Below, one piece after another: positions 26,514 to 35,926 of a stretch of DNA of 64,000 nucleotides. Each line of letters opens with the position of its first letter. The stretch's first letter is position 1. Source of the stretch: Paramylibacter kogurei (GTDB taxonomy: Bacteria; Pseudomonadota; Alphaproteobacteria; Rhodobacterales; Rhodobacteraceae). A model generated the notes under the pieces. The model was not told the DNA's origin and searched no databases. It worked only from the letters and a program-made list of their open reading frames with translations. The translations under genes and the position numbers were made by a program. The stretch lies in contig NZ_MDGM01000013.1 in NCBI RefSeq assembly GCF_002742285.1, positions 62,001 to 126,000 of the forward strand. Reading direction: 5' to 3'.

Positions 26514-27230
26514 CTAAATTTCGTGATGTGATCGAAGTTTTGCAACCTCGATATGGATCAACGACTTGATGTTTTCCGTTACCTTTGATCCAAAAGAGCC
26601 ATGCAATTCTTGGCGGACAAGCTGTTTTACCGATTGTTCAATTGCGATGGTCAAATTGTCCATCTCTGCGTTCAGAACATCTTCGGTGGTGGCCTTAACC
26701 GCGCCTTCGATCATTTTTGGCGCTACTTTTTTGATCATTTCCAAAATTTGAGCAGGTGCGTTTTGCGCAATCGCATTTTGGATTTTCTGTTCGCTGATTT
26801 CATCAAAAACCAAGCCAACACGTGCACGCAATAATGTGTCGATGTAATCGCTGATTTTGTCTTCGGTTACGTTTTGAATAACACGTTTCACCGCATCGGC
26901 GGCGAGTTCATCGACCTCTGATTTGCCGAGTTTTAATGGTTTTTGCCGTGGGTCAGAGCCACGCATGCTGTGAAAAGCATTTTGCAATGTTCGGGCATTT
27001 TCACTTGGCACAAGCGCATCGGTTCCAAGCGCGAGTGTCCCGATATTTTGTCGGTTGCTGGATGATTTTGCGTTATCAGTACCCGTCAAACCAACGCGCA
27101 ATTCTTCTGCTTCGTGTTCATGTGCTGACACATTGAACAGAGAGTTGTCGTTCGATTTTTGTTGTCGTGCAATCAGTTGAATTAATTTGGCACGCGTATT
27201 CGCAGAATTTTTTAAATTATTACTAGACAT
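26514..27230 (-). CDS. Divergent PopZ-like (COG3827) protein
   Basis: 238 residues, no signal peptide or membrane segment. The N-terminal 30 residues hold a short helix (TRAKLIQLIARQQ), the middle is polar and low in structure, and the C-terminal 110 residues are helical, ending KQLVRQELHGSFGSKVTENI and a basic helix. The C-terminus resembles that of the gene between tolC and valS in other Rhodobacterales, related to the polar organiser PopZ. Here it directly follows tolC (77 bp) after pcm, a conserved neighbourhood. The usual DVLSSIRRLVSE N-terminus is barely recognisable. Identification is from memory and context; hypothetical otherwise. GGGGGA before the ATG. Confidence 0.5.
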   Translation of the reverse strand: MSSNNLKNSANTRAKLIQLIARQQKSNDNSLFNVSAHEHEAEELRVGLTGTDNAKSSSNRQNIGTLALGTDALVPSENARTLQNAFHSMRGSDPRQKPLKLGKSEVDELAADAVKRVIQNVTEDKISDYIDTLLRARVGLVFDEISEQKIQNAIAQNAPAQILEMIKKVAPKMIEGAVKATTEDVLNAEMDNLTIAIEQSVKQLVRQELHGSFGSKVTENIKSLIHIEVAKLRSHHEI

Positions 27231-27307
27231 AATGATTCCCCCACAGGAACCATAAAAATACTGTTTTTAAGTGGGGAAATCAACTTGGATCAAGTTTGGC
27301 TAGGTTT

Positions 27308-28717
27308 TTAACGATTTTGAAGCTTGTCCAGAAGTTTCAATCGTTTCTGGCCAAGTTTGCTTTTGCCATTCACGCGTGTGTAATTGACGTCTGGATTATA
27401 TTGTTCAACCGCTAGCTTAAGATTTTCAGCGGTGAGCAAACCCATTTCAGACAAAACTTGATAGGCGGCCACAAATTCATTGCGATTTGCCGCGATCAAA
27501 TTTGATTGTGCGGTTAACAATTCTTGTTCAGCATCCAATACATCCAGCGTGGTGCGAGCACCCAATTTCGCCTCTTCGCGGACACCTTCGAAAGCGATGC
27601 GTGCCGAACGAATTTGGGATTGCACGGCCTTTTTGGCCGCAATTGATGTTTGCCAATTCACATAGGCGCTATTGACGTTTTGACGCGTTGTAAGGCTGGC
27701 AAGTTGAACATTTGCCTCTGCATTTTGTAATGCTGCAAGCGATATGCGCCGGTCGCTGTCCAAACGACCGCCTTGATAAATGGGTACAGTTGCACCGATG
27801 GATGCGGTGAGCGATTCACTATCGCCAGTTGATGAATTTGAACGATCCACATCGGCGCTGATGGATGCGCTTACGGTTGGGTGACGGTTCAATTTCACCT
27901 GTTCCAAATCGTATTGCGCAGCCTTTACCGCAAATTGTGCTGCCAAAATTCGCGGATGTCCGTTTGTTGCGATTTGCTCTGCAGCCCGCGCAGAACCTGG
28001 CAATTTTGGCGTGGCACTTGGTGTGTGCAGCGATGTCGGTGATACCCCAACCGCAGAACGAAAGCTTTGCTGTGAATTGCGCAAGTTACCCTTGGCAAGT
28101 TCAAGATTGCTGACAGCAGATGCAAGGCGTGCTTGTGTTTGGCTAACGTCTGTGCGGGTCACTTCGCCTACATCGAAACGGTCTTGTGCGGCGCGCACCT
28201 GTTCATTCAAAACGCGTACGTTATTTTGCGCCAATCCAACGGCACGTTGATCGCGTTGCACATCGAAAAATGCGACAACTGCACCCAACAAAACGGTTTG
28301 TTCAACATCGATCAGGTTTTGACGTTGTGCCAAAACTTGCATTCGTGCGGATTCAATACCTGCATTTGCTCGCCCGCCATCATAGAGCATTTGTGATGCT
28401 GTGACGCCGACATTCTTGCTATTGGTAGTGCCCTTGTTGGTGACTCTGCTGCCATCAAGTGGCGAATTCGTGTGGCTCCATCTGCGCGATGCGCCAACGC
28501 TGGCGCTGCCTTCGACGGTGGGTTTCCACAATGATCGCGCTTGTGCGACACCTTCGTCCGCTTGGCGAAGTTGTGATCGGGTCAGGCTGAGCTGATCGCT
28601 ATTGTTATAGGCTTGTGCCAGAATGCTTTGCAATGAAACGCCATCGGCAAGTGCCAAGATCGGTGATGCAAGAGTTAATCCTGTCGCCAATAAAATGGCT
28701 TTCATGGATGTTTTCAC
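27308..28717 (-). CDS. tolC: TolC-family outer membrane channel protein
   Basis: 469 residues. A Sec signal peptide (KTSMKAILLATGLTLASP, then ILALA) is followed by two OEP repeats with long coiled coils (QDRFDVGEVTRTDVSQTQAR in the first; VREEAKLGARTTLDVLDAEQ in the second), the DVSQ/DVLDA motifs typical of TolC. Works as trimeric outer-membrane duct for efflux pumps and type I secretion; it could serve the RTX protein at 0.4 kb. The GTG at 28717 was chosen because GGAG lies 8 bases before it; the ATG four codons later is too far. Follows pcm by 37 bp. Confidence 0.93.
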   Translation of the reverse strand: MKTSMKAILLATGLTLASPILALADGVSLQSILAQAYNNSDQLSLTRSQLRQADEGVAQARSLWKPTVEGSASVGASRRWSHTNSPLDGSRVTNKGTTNSKNVGVTASQMLYDGGRANAGIESARMQVLAQRQNLIDVEQTVLLGAVVAFFDVQRDQRAVGLAQNNVRVLNEQVRAAQDRFDVGEVTRTDVSQTQARLASAVSNLELAKGNLRNSQQSFRSAVGVSPTSLHTPSATPKLPGSARAAEQIATNGHPRILAAQFAVKAAQYDLEQVKLNRHPTVSASISADVDRSNSSTGDSESLTASIGATVPIYQGGRLDSDRRISLAALQNAEANVQLASLTTRQNVNSAYVNWQTSIAAKKAVQSQIRSARIAFEGVREEAKLGARTTLDVLDAEQELLTAQSNLIAANRNEFVAAYQVLSEMGLLTAENLKLAVEQYNPDVNYTRVNGKSKLGQKRLKLLDKLQNR

Positions 28718-28754
28718 TGTTTTGTCTCCTGTGGACAATTTGCGCGTATTTTCA

Positions 28755-29411
28755 TTACGCAAATGTGAATGTCTTTTCTTTTTGAAAACCTTCGAGCATG
28801 GGCGCGGTGGCATCAAATGCGTCGCGCCAGTCGATTTTTCCATGTGATTTATATCCAATACGACAAACGCCAGACTTTCCGTCGGAAAAAATTGCAACAA
28901 TGCGTCCAGTGTCGTTCAATTGATCAACAAGGCTGTCGGGGATTGTTGCAACGGCTCCTTGGAGGATGATTACATCATATGGCCCGTGTTTTTGCGCACC
29001 AGCGGTCAAATTGCCAAGCAATGTGATCGCGTTATCGACCGATGATTGGGTCAAGTTTTCAGATGCAGCATTTACCAAATCCTGATCATTATCAATGCCG
29101 ACAACCGCCTCTGACAAATGCGCCAGAACCGCGGTGGAATATCCCATGCCACATCCGATATCCAAAACCATTTCATTGGGTTGAATATTTGCGGCATCCA
29201 ACATCTTTGCAAATGTGCGTGCATCCAACAATGCGCGCGTATCAGACAGCGCAATATGTTCACCAGCATAGGCGACGGCCTTTTTCGTGCTAGGGACAAA
29301 ATTTTCGCGTTCTGTTTTCAGCAATGCATCAATAATTGGAAATTTAGTCACGTCTGATGGGCGTACTTGGCAATCCACCATTGCTGTGCGGGCTTTTGCA
29401 AAATCGGTCAT
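28755..29411 (-). CDS. pcm: Protein-L-isoaspartate O-methyltransferase family
   Basis: 218 residues. SAM-dependent methyltransferase of the PCMT fold: MVDCQVRPSDVTKFPIIDAL, the LSDTRALLDARTFAKMLDA block, SAM-binding VLDIGCGMGYSTAVLAHL. Repairs isoaspartate in aged proteins in the classical enzyme; this alphaproteobacterial subgroup lacks part of the usual active-site loop (QTISQP is replaced by LSDTRAL), so the substrate may differ. Operon pcm-tolC-popZ-like. Confidence 0.85.
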   Translation of the reverse strand: MTDFAKARTAMVDCQVRPSDVTKFPIIDALLKTERENFVPSTKKAVAYAGEHIALSDTRALLDARTFAKMLDAANIQPNEMVLDIGCGMGYSTAVLAHLSEAVVGIDNDQDLVNAASENLTQSSVDNAITLLGNLTAGAQKHGPYDVIILQGAVATIPDSLVDQLNDTGRIVAIFSDGKSGVCRIGYKSHGKIDWRDAFDATAPMLEGFQKEKTFTFA

Positions 29412-29490
29412 TTATCAGCCTTTTGAATGTTTTGCATGAATCTTTGATTGCTTTTGCCATAGTTCGCAAGGCTGGGCAACTCGTGCTTGA

Positions 29491-30498
29491 TCAGATTTTT
29501 GTAACAAGTTTTGGTGATGTCGCGTGATAGGGTTCAATAATCGCCTGATCGCCCACCGATGGATGCAATTTTTCACAGGGAAACGCGCCAACGATGCGTT
29601 TGGAACGCAGTAAGAAAAATTTGGCAATACCGCGCTTGTCACCTTTGGCAGGTGCGGTCGGATCCAAAACAAACCGATCGCGCCAATCGGTGGGCAGGAG
29701 CAGACCGCATTCTTCTGCTTTTTCTAACATCCATACCAATGGAATGTTGGATAATGGTCGCGCATCTGGAAATTTCCAAACATGTCCGCCAATATCCGAA
29801 TGTGCACCGCGAAACCAGACTTGTTCTAAATGGCCATTCCAACCAAATTCAACATCCCACAACACAGGGGCATAGGCATTGCGTGTTTCATCAAGTGCCA
29901 GCGCGTGAAATCCGTTTTTCACGCCACCCCCGATTTTGTCATTGTGAAATTCAGTCGCCATCGGTGCCAATCGCGAAAGTAACGGATAGGATAGGCCAAG
30001 CGCCTTGACCGTGTCCCAGACGCCGATCATTTCAATTGGGATATCGCGGTTGGTATATGCGTTGACAAAATGGCGCAGCGTGACACCGCTGGATTTGCAT
30101 TCGTAGAGCCGAAACGCTTGTGTCACGCGCCGCTCAATTGCGTGTTTGCGCCGCAGTAACCCAAGCTGTGCTATCATTCCCGCCAATGATCGCACGGCAT
30201 ATGCGCCCCGACTAAATCCAAATAAATAAATCTTGTCGCCCGAACGATATTGCGATGACAATCGTGCATAGGCCTGACGTATCGTTGCATTGATCCCCAA
30301 GCCTGAAGCGATGGTAATCCAATTCCACAAACCATGCCCTTGCACACCGGGATGATACCACAATGTTTCGTCACGCGCATTTGGCGTTTCTTCGAGCAAA
30401 CGAAACAAAATCCCAGCGTTTGTTTCATGCCCTTTGTCAAGCTTGCTTTGTGTGCCATCGATAATGATGATGTGATTTCGGGGGCGTCTTTTGTTCAT
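29491..30498 (-). CDS. DUF2235 alpha/beta hydrolase
   Basis: 335 residues. DUF2235 (T6SS Tle1-like phospholipase fold). Begins MNKRRPRNHIIIIDGTQSKL and carries the nucleophile elbow FGFSRGAYAVRSLAG (GxSxG) near residue 110, IEMIGVWDTVKALG and RGAHSDIGGHVW (His-Asp region), all typical of the family. In many bacteria these are cytoplasmic lipases rather than secreted effectors; no T6SS genes are seen here. The ATG at 30498 was chosen from family alignment, the frame being open much further. Co-directional with and 61 bp after the decarboxylase. Confidence 0.85.
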   Translation of the reverse strand: MNKRRPRNHIIIIDGTQSKLDKGHETNAGILFRLLEETPNARDETLWYHPGVQGHGLWNWITIASGLGINATIRQAYARLSSQYRSGDKIYLFGFSRGAYAVRSLAGMIAQLGLLRRKHAIERRVTQAFRLYECKSSGVTLRHFVNAYTNRDIPIEMIGVWDTVKALGLSYPLLSRLAPMATEFHNDKIGGGVKNGFHALALDETRNAYAPVLWDVEFGWNGHLEQVWFRGAHSDIGGHVWKFPDARPLSNIPLVWMLEKAEECGLLLPTDWRDRFVLDPTAPAKGDKRGIAKFFLLRSKRIVGAFPCEKLHPSVGDQAIIEPYHATSPKLVTKI

Positions 30499-30559
30499 GG
30501 TTGGGATGATGATCGGTTTCACCAAAAACGCAAGAAAACTGTGCAAAACAGTTTGTGAT

Positions 30560-31684
30560 TTATGCCAATACCACAGATTCCATCGCGCCATATCCGTTAA
30601 ATTGTGTCGCGATTGATTGCACGTATGCGCCCATGCCCTTGAATAAAATATAATCACCTTCCGATACGGTTTCTGGCAACGATAGGCATTCCGGCAAACG
30701 ATCAATGGAATCACATGTTGGTCCGAATATGGTGAAATCGCGATAGGTGCCATCGCGAACGCTGCCTTTGGAGGTGAAAAGAGAATACCGCTCGCAATTG
30801 CCAATATCGCGAAATTCGGTCAGCCCGCCATAAACACCATCGTTTAAAAACAGTACATCGCGATCACGTGCTTTGACGCGCGTGACCAATGTAAATGCCT
30901 CTGCCACCATCGCGCGGCCCGGTTCGCAAACCAATTTTGGACTTTCATCACCAAAGCTGTCTTTGCACGATTGCGCGATGCATTCAAAAATCGGGTTTAA
31001 TTCTGGTTTGATTGCGCCGCGAAACGATGGGAAACCACCACCAACATTCAGCCGTTGTAATTTCACATCTGCTGAACGCGCAATATTTGCGCATGTGGAT
31101 ATGTATTTCACCCAAGTTTGCGCATCTTCACACTGTGTTCCAGGGTGAAACGTCATCGAGGTTTGAAAACCTGCATCACGCGCCTGTTGTAACAAGGATT
31201 TACATTCATCCGGTGTTGCGCCAAATTTATCACCAAAATCATATGCGGCCCCTTTGGTGGGTAGCTTTAATCGCACTGATATTTCACATCCCTTTGGCGC
31301 AAGCTTTATCAGCTTGGCCAATTCACCGTAACGATCAACGGAAAATGACCGAATGCCGTGGTTCAATGCGATTTGAATTTCTGCAACAGATCGCACAGGG
31401 TTGTTGTAATGCATTGTCAGGTCTGCACCGTGGCTACGCACCATTTTCATTTCTGATGGGGATGCAACATCAAAACTGGTGACACCTGCATTTACCAAAT
31501 GGCTTAACACCATTTGATCAGGGTTTGCCTTGACCGCATATGTCACCAAGCCATCAAAACCATTCAAAAACTGTTTCGCCGTTTGCGCCAGCGTATCAGC
31601 ATGGAAAAAAATCACGGGGCGATCTGGCTGTCGTTGTTCCAGATAATCCAGCGGGTGTTGCCAATTGGTACGTTGAAATGTCAT
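30560..31684 (-). CDS. Type III PLP-dependent decarboxylase (ornithine decarboxylase type)
   Basis: 374 residues, alanine-racemase-like barrel. PLP lysine in YAVKANPDQ (near residue 50), phosphate-binding glycines in LNVGGGFPSF, CEPGRAMVAEAF, and the FGPTCDSIDRL motif whose Cys is catalytic in eukaryote-like ornithine decarboxylases. Likely makes putrescine; lysine or other basic amino acids are possible. In the substrate helix the usual FHVGSQ reads FHPGTQ. Divergent from an Lrp-type regulator that probably controls it. Confidence 0.88.
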   Translation of the reverse strand: MTFQRTNWQHPLDYLEQRQPDRPVIFFHADTLAQTAKQFLNGFDGLVTYAVKANPDQMVLSHLVNAGVTSFDVASPSEMKMVRSHGADLTMHYNNPVRSVAEIQIALNHGIRSFSVDRYGELAKLIKLAPKGCEISVRLKLPTKGAAYDFGDKFGATPDECKSLLQQARDAGFQTSMTFHPGTQCEDAQTWVKYISTCANIARSADVKLQRLNVGGGFPSFRGAIKPELNPIFECIAQSCKDSFGDESPKLVCEPGRAMVAEAFTLVTRVKARDRDVLFLNDGVYGGLTEFRDIGNCERYSLFTSKGSVRDGTYRDFTIFGPTCDSIDRLPECLSLPETVSEGDYILFKGMGAYVQSIATQFNGYGAMESVVLA

Positions 31685-31796
31685 GGGCCTGCCTGTTTTT
31701 CTTCATTATGCAGCGATCAAACGTCAGTTAGACAAGGTTTATTGTTGAATTAGCGTATTATTTTGGGCAATCTGACGAAAACAAAGGCGATATGTG

Positions 31797-32228
31797 ATGG
31801 ATAATCTTGATAAACGGCTGCTGTCTGAATTGCGCACAAATGCACGCATTCCGATTTCAAGCCTTGCGGCGACTTTGGGTGTGGCGCGCACAACAATTCA
31901 GGCGCGCATCCAACGGTTGGAACAAAATGGTACCATCGCGGGGTATAGTTTGCGATTGGGTGATGCATTCGCAGCGGGTCAAATTCGTGCAACCGTGTTG
32001 TTACAGGTTGATCCCAAAGCGGGCGCAAATCTGTTTTCGCGGTTAAAATCAATTTCTGCGGTGCAAGAGGCCCATACCGCATCGGGGCGGTTTGATGTGA
32101 TCTTGCAGGTGGTTGCGCAAACCACCGCGGAATTGGATGCGGTGTTGGATCATATTGGTGAAATGACGGGTGTCTTATCATCCGAAAGCTTGATCCAGCT
32201 TCGCACAAAAATTAAACGAAGCGCTTGA
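31797..32228 (+). CDS. Lrp/AsnC family transcriptional regulator
   Basis: 143 residues. N-terminal winged helix (LDKRLLSELRTNARIPISSL, VARTTIQARIQRLEQNGTI) and C-terminal RAM amino-acid-sensing domain (VQEAHTASGRFDVILQVVAQ). The divergent position to the decarboxylase (112 bp gap) suggests that ornithine or a related amino acid is sensed. Starts GTG and ATG are adjacent (31794/31797); AAAGG upstream fits either. Confidence 0.9.
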   Translation: MDNLDKRLLSELRTNARIPISSLAATLGVARTTIQARIQRLEQNGTIAGYSLRLGDAFAAGQIRATVLLQVDPKAGANLFSRLKSISAVQEAHTASGRFDVILQVVAQTTAELDAVLDHIGEMTGVLSSESLIQLRTKIKRSA

Positions 32229-32304
32229 TCGGGTGACGGGGCTTTCCCTTCGCGATTTGCACGTGTAAAAGCGCCTTGAAATATGACGCATAAGGCACGT
32301 GAAA

Positions 32305-35211
32305 ATGGCGATGGAAAAGAATTTTGATGCAGCTTCTGCTGAAGCCGCGATTTATAAAAAATGGGAAGATGCCGGGGCTTTTAAGGCTGGGGCGGGACCG
32401 CGCACCAAAGATGCCAGCTACAGTGTTATGATCCCACCGCCCAATGTGACGGGTGTTCTGCACATGGGCCATGCGTTTAACAACACATTGCAGGATATCC
32501 TGATCCGCTGGAAACGGATGCAAGGATATGACACGCTTTGGCAACCCGGCACCGATCACGCGGGGATCGCCACCCAAATGGTTGTAGAACGCCAATTGGG
32601 TGAACAGGGTATCAAACGCACAGACATGAGCCGCGAAGATTTCCTTGCCAAAATTTGGGAATGGAAAGAACAATCAGGCGGGACAATTATCAATCAATTG
32701 AAACGCCTTGGTGCATCATGCGATTTTTCACGCACGGCATTTACCATGGCGGGGGCGCATGGCGACACGCGTACTGGTCATGAAAATTCCCCGAATTTCC
32801 ATGATGCTGTGATCAAGGTTTTTGTTGAAATGTATAACAAAGGCTTGATTTACCGCGGCAAGCGTCTCGTTAACTGGGACCCGCATTTCGAAACCGCGAT
32901 TTCCGACCTAGAGGTCGAAAATATCGAGGTCGACGGCCATATGTGGCATTTCAAATATCCGCTCGCTGATGGCGTGACATATACCTATCGCGAAAAGGAC
33001 GAGGACGGCAACGTCACCTTGGAGGAAGAGCGCGATTACATTTCTATCGCCACCACACGCCCCGAAACCATGCTGGGTGATGGCGCGGTTGCGGTGCACC
33101 CTGATGATGAACGCTATGCGCCCATCGTGGGCAAACTGTGCGAAATTCCTGTGGGGCCCAAGGAACACCGCCGTCTGATCCCGATCATCACCGATGAATA
33201 TCCCGATATGAATTTCGGATCAGGTGCCGTGAAAATCACCGGTGCGCATGATTTCAATGACTACCAAGTCGCCAAACGCGGCGGCATTCCGATGTATCGC
33301 CTGATGGATACCAAAGGCGCGATGCGTGCCGATGGCGCACCATATGCCGAAGAGGCCGCCAAGGCGCAAGCACACGCAAAGGGCGCGGAATTTACCGAAA
33401 ACGAAGTTGATGCGATCAACCTGATCCCTGATGATCTGCGCGGCCTTAATCGGTTTGAAGCACGGGCAAAGGTTGTAGAACAGATCACGGGTGAGGGGCT
33501 CGCCGTGATGCACGATGTTGTGCGCAAGGTTAAAGACGACGACGGCGTTGAGTCCGAAATCACGCAAACCGTTCCGATGGTTGAAAACAAGCCAATCATG
33601 CAGCCGTTCGGCGATCGATCAAAGGTTGTGATCGAACCGATGCTGACCGATCAATGGTTTGTTGAAACAGATAAAATCGTTGGTCCCGCACTTGATGCAG
33701 TGCGTGATGGCACAGTTAAAATCCTGCCCGAAAGTGGTGAAAAAGTTTACTATCACTGGCTCGAAAATATCGAACCATGGTGTATCTCGCGCCAGCTCTG
33801 GTGGGGGCATCAAATTCCGGTTTGGTTTGATAGTGAGGGAAATCAGTTTTGCGCCGCGACCGAGGCAGAAGCGCAAGCACAAGCAGGTGACGGTGTTGAA
33901 TTAACCCGTGACCCAGACGTGCTTGACACATGGTTCTCCTCTGGCCTCTGGCCAATCGGCACACTTGGCTGGCCCGAAGACACCTCAGAGATGCAGAAAT
34001 ACTTCCCAACCAGCACGCTGGTCACAGGGCAAGATATCTTATTTTTCTGGGTTGCTCGTATGATGATGATGCAACTTGCCGTCGTGGATCAGGTGCCATT
34101 CGACACCGTGTATCTGCACGGACTTGTGCGTGATGCCAAGGGCAAGAAAATGTCCAAATCAACGGGCAACGTTATGGACCCGCTTGATATCATCGACGAA
34201 TACGGCGCGGATGCGTTGCGGTTTTCAAGCGCTGCAATGGCCGCACTTGGCGGTGTGTTAAAGCTCGATATGAAACGAATTGAGGGCTATCGCAATTTTG
34301 GCACCAAGCTTTGGAACGCCGCGCGATTTGCTGAGTTTAACGAGGCACGCCCTGATCCGGACTTTGACCCAACAAAGGTCACACAGACGTTGAACAAATG
34401 GATCGTTGGTGAAACCGCAAAGGCGCGGATCGAAATTGATGCGGCACTTGATGCCTATCGTTTTAACGATGCGGCGAATGCGTTGTATGTGTTTGTGTGG
34501 AATAAAATTTGCGATTGGTATGTCGAGCTTTCAAAACCGTTGCTGCAAGGTGATGATCAGGCTGTGATTGCCGAAACCAAGGCCACATTGGTTTGGGTGC
34601 TGCAAGAGGCTTTGACCTTGATGCATCCAATCATGCCATTCATTACCGAAAAACTCTGGGAAGAATTCGGCGATGAAACATTATTGGCGCATCGCGCATG
34701 GCCAACCTATGGCCAAGAGCTTGTCGATACTGCGGCGGAAAAAGAACTGTCTTGGGTGATTAATCTGATCGAACAGGTGCGCTCTGTCCGTGCGGAAATG
34801 CGTGTGAATGCAGGTGCGAAAATTGAAATGATCAATCTTGGGCTTGATGCAAATGCGCAAAAAGCACTTGATACAAATTTGGCAATGATCAAACGATTGG
34901 CGCGGATCGAAGATGTGAATACCGCAACCGCGGCACCCAAAGGTGCAATTACATTACCTGTTGATGGTGGTTCGTTTTGCCTGCCCCTTGCTGATATCAT
35001 CGATATCGCTGCGGAAAAGGCGCGTTTGTCAAAATCCATTGAAAAGCTGGAAAAAGAACTTAACGGGATCAAGGGCAAATTGGCGAATGAAAAATTCACC
35101 GCAAATGCACCAGAATCCGTTGTCGCGGAAAACCGTGCCCGTGTTGAAACTGGTGGTGAAGAGCTCGCAACCCTAAAAGAGGCATTCGCGCGGGTGGCGT
35201 CGCTTAGCTAA
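32305..35211 (+). CDS. valS: Valyl-tRNA synthetase
   Basis: 968 residues, class Ia synthetase. HIGH motif as [19 protein letters not shown] motif as [11 protein letters not shown], editing CP1 domain between, the anticodon domain, and a C-terminal coiled-coil arm ([20 protein letters not shown]). Three in-frame starts (GTG 32299, ATG 32305, ATG 32311); ATG 32305 has AAGG 9 bases upstream. The codon mix differs slightly in the central third (more CTC, GTC), which may be chance. Followed by an inverted repeat and a terminator. Confidence 0.97.
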   Translation: MAMEKNFDAASAEAAIYKKWEDAGAFKAGAGPRTKDASYSVMIPPPNVTGVLHMGHAFNNTLQDILIRWKRMQGYDTLWQPGTDHAGIATQMVVERQLGEQGIKRTDMSREDFLAKIWEWKEQSGGTIINQLKRLGASCDFSRTAFTMAGAHGDTRTGHENSPNFHDAVIKVFVEMYNKGLIYRGKRLVNWDPHFETAISDLEVENIEVDGHMWHFKYPLADGVTYTYREKDEDGNVTLEEERDYISIATTRPETMLGDGAVAVHPDDERYAPIVGKLCEIPVGPKEHRRLIPIITDEYPDMNFGSGAVKITGAHDFNDYQVAKRGGIPMYRLMDTKGAMRADGAPYAEEAAKAQAHAKGAEFTENEVDAINLIPDDLRGLNRFEARAKVVEQITGEGLAVMHDVVRKVKDDDGVESEITQTVPMVENKPIMQPFGDRSKVVIEPMLTDQWFVETDKIVGPALDAVRDGTVKILPESGEKVYYHWLENIEPWCISRQLWWGHQIPVWFDSEGNQFCAATEAEAQAQAGDGVELTRDPDVLDTWFSSGLWPIGTLGWPEDTSEMQKYFPTSTLVTGQDILFFWVARMMMMQLAVVDQVPFDTVYLHGLVRDAKGKKMSKSTGNVMDPLDIIDEYGADALRFSSAAMAALGGVLKLDMKRIEGYRNFGTKLWNAARFAEFNEARPDPDFDPTKVTQTLNKWIVGETAKARIEIDAALDAYRFNDAANALYVFVWNKICDWYVELSKPLLQGDDQAVIAETKATLVWVLQEALTLMHPIMPFITEKLWEEFGDETLLAHRAWPTYGQELVDTAAEKELSWVINLIEQVRSVRAEMRVNAGAKIEMINLGLDANAQKALDTNLAMIKRLARIEDVNTATAAPKGAITLPVDGGSFCLPLADIIDIAAEKARLSKSIEKLEKELNGIKGKLANEKFTANAPESVVAENRARVETGGEELATLKEAFARVASLS

Positions 35212-35216
35212 GCGCT

Positions 35217-35296
35217 CCAAATGTTCTAAATATCCTTGCCGAAGGCAACGGCAGAAATGTCTAAATGCCTTCGGCGAGGATATATTAAACATTTGG
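35217..35296. repeat. 31-bp imperfect inverted repeat after valS
   Basis: Two 31-base arms (35217-35247 and 35266-35296) are complementary at 27 positions and enclose an 18-base spacer. The outer ends CCAAATGTT / AACATTTGG and inner ends GCCGAAGGCA / TGCCTTCGGC are perfect. It starts 6 bp after the valS stop and has no T tract, so it is not a normal terminator. Confidence 0.8.
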
Positions 35297-35361
35297 AAAT
35301 AAATTTGTTTCAATATTTATCTACGGAACAGGCGGGGACGCCGATGGCCGTACATTTGGAG

Positions 35362-35394
35362 ACGGCTCTGGGCGATTGCTCAGGGCCGTTTTTC
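35362..35394 (+). terminator. Rho-independent terminator of valS
   Basis: Stem ACGGCTCTG / CAGGGCCGT (9 bp, one wobble) with a 10-base loop, then TTTTT. It lies 150 bp after the valS stop and overlaps the end of the small minus-strand gene at 35393. Confidence 0.8.
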
Positions 35395-35563
35395 AATTCG
35401 GAAACAACTGGCCTGTTTTAAAATCAAACTTAAAAGTCAATATGCGCTGTCCGTTTTCAATTGGTGCTGCATGTAGCATCCCAATTTCGGCCAGATTTAT
35501 TCTGTTCGGATTTGATAGCGGTGCAGTGTTTTGAGCGAATTCAGCAGGTTTGATCGGTTTCAT
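35393..35563 (-). CDS. Hypothetical 56-residue protein
   Basis: 56 residues beginning MKPIKPAEFAQNTAPLSNPN. A near-perfect ribosome binding site (AAAGGAG, 7 bases before the ATG) supports translation. No signal peptide or membrane segment. Its tail (QRILTFKFDFKTGQLFP) shares the RILTxxFD motif with the neighbouring 60-residue Tat-type protein, suggesting they are related or act together. I do not recognise a function. Confidence 0.6.
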   Translation of the reverse strand: MKPIKPAEFAQNTAPLSNPNRINLAEIGMLHAAPIENGQRILTFKFDFKTGQLFPN

Positions 35564-35653
35564 GTCATTGCTCCTTTGGCAGCAGATACCAGATTGTGCG
35601 AATCGATCTGGTTGTACCGCTATATTTAGCAATGAAATGTGAAACCTTTGTAA

Positions 35654-35836
35654 CTATGGCACGAGACGTTCAATCGCGCGCATGGCGCCGATGGTTTTAT
35701 CAAAATAAACAGTGAGGATACGACGCCCACCTGTGCTGGTGGCAATTTTGGGTAAAAACCGTGCGCCAACGGCGGCGCCACCCGTGGCCAATACACTGCG
35801 GCGAGTCATTTTTAAGCTAGGCTTTGAATTTGACAT
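35654..35836 (-). CDS. Small protein with a twin-arginine signal-like N-terminus
   Basis: 60 residues. MTRRSVLATGGAAVGARFLP resembles a Tat signal (RRSVLA), but the mature part would be only about 30 residues ending RRILTVYFDKTIGAMRAIER and LVP. Short proteins of this kind (ending YFDxxxxxMRAI) occur in Rhodobacterales with unknown function. GGGGGA is 6 bases before the ATG at 35836. Co-directional with the 56-residue gene, 90 bp away. Confidence 0.6.
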   Translation of the reverse strand: MSNSKPSLKMTRRSVLATGGAAVGARFLPKIATSTGGRRILTVYFDKTIGAMRAIERLVP

Positions 35837-35926
35837 TTAATTCCCCCAATTAGCAATTGCGTACCATATACATATGGTGTGAAAACGCTGTTACAAGTTT
35901 TCACACCAATTTGTGGATTGAGAAAT

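Noticed and set aside
32881..34200. Slight codon shift in the middle of valS
   Set aside because: More CTC/GTC codons than neighbours but the protein is a normal full-length ValRS; not enough for a claim of transfer.
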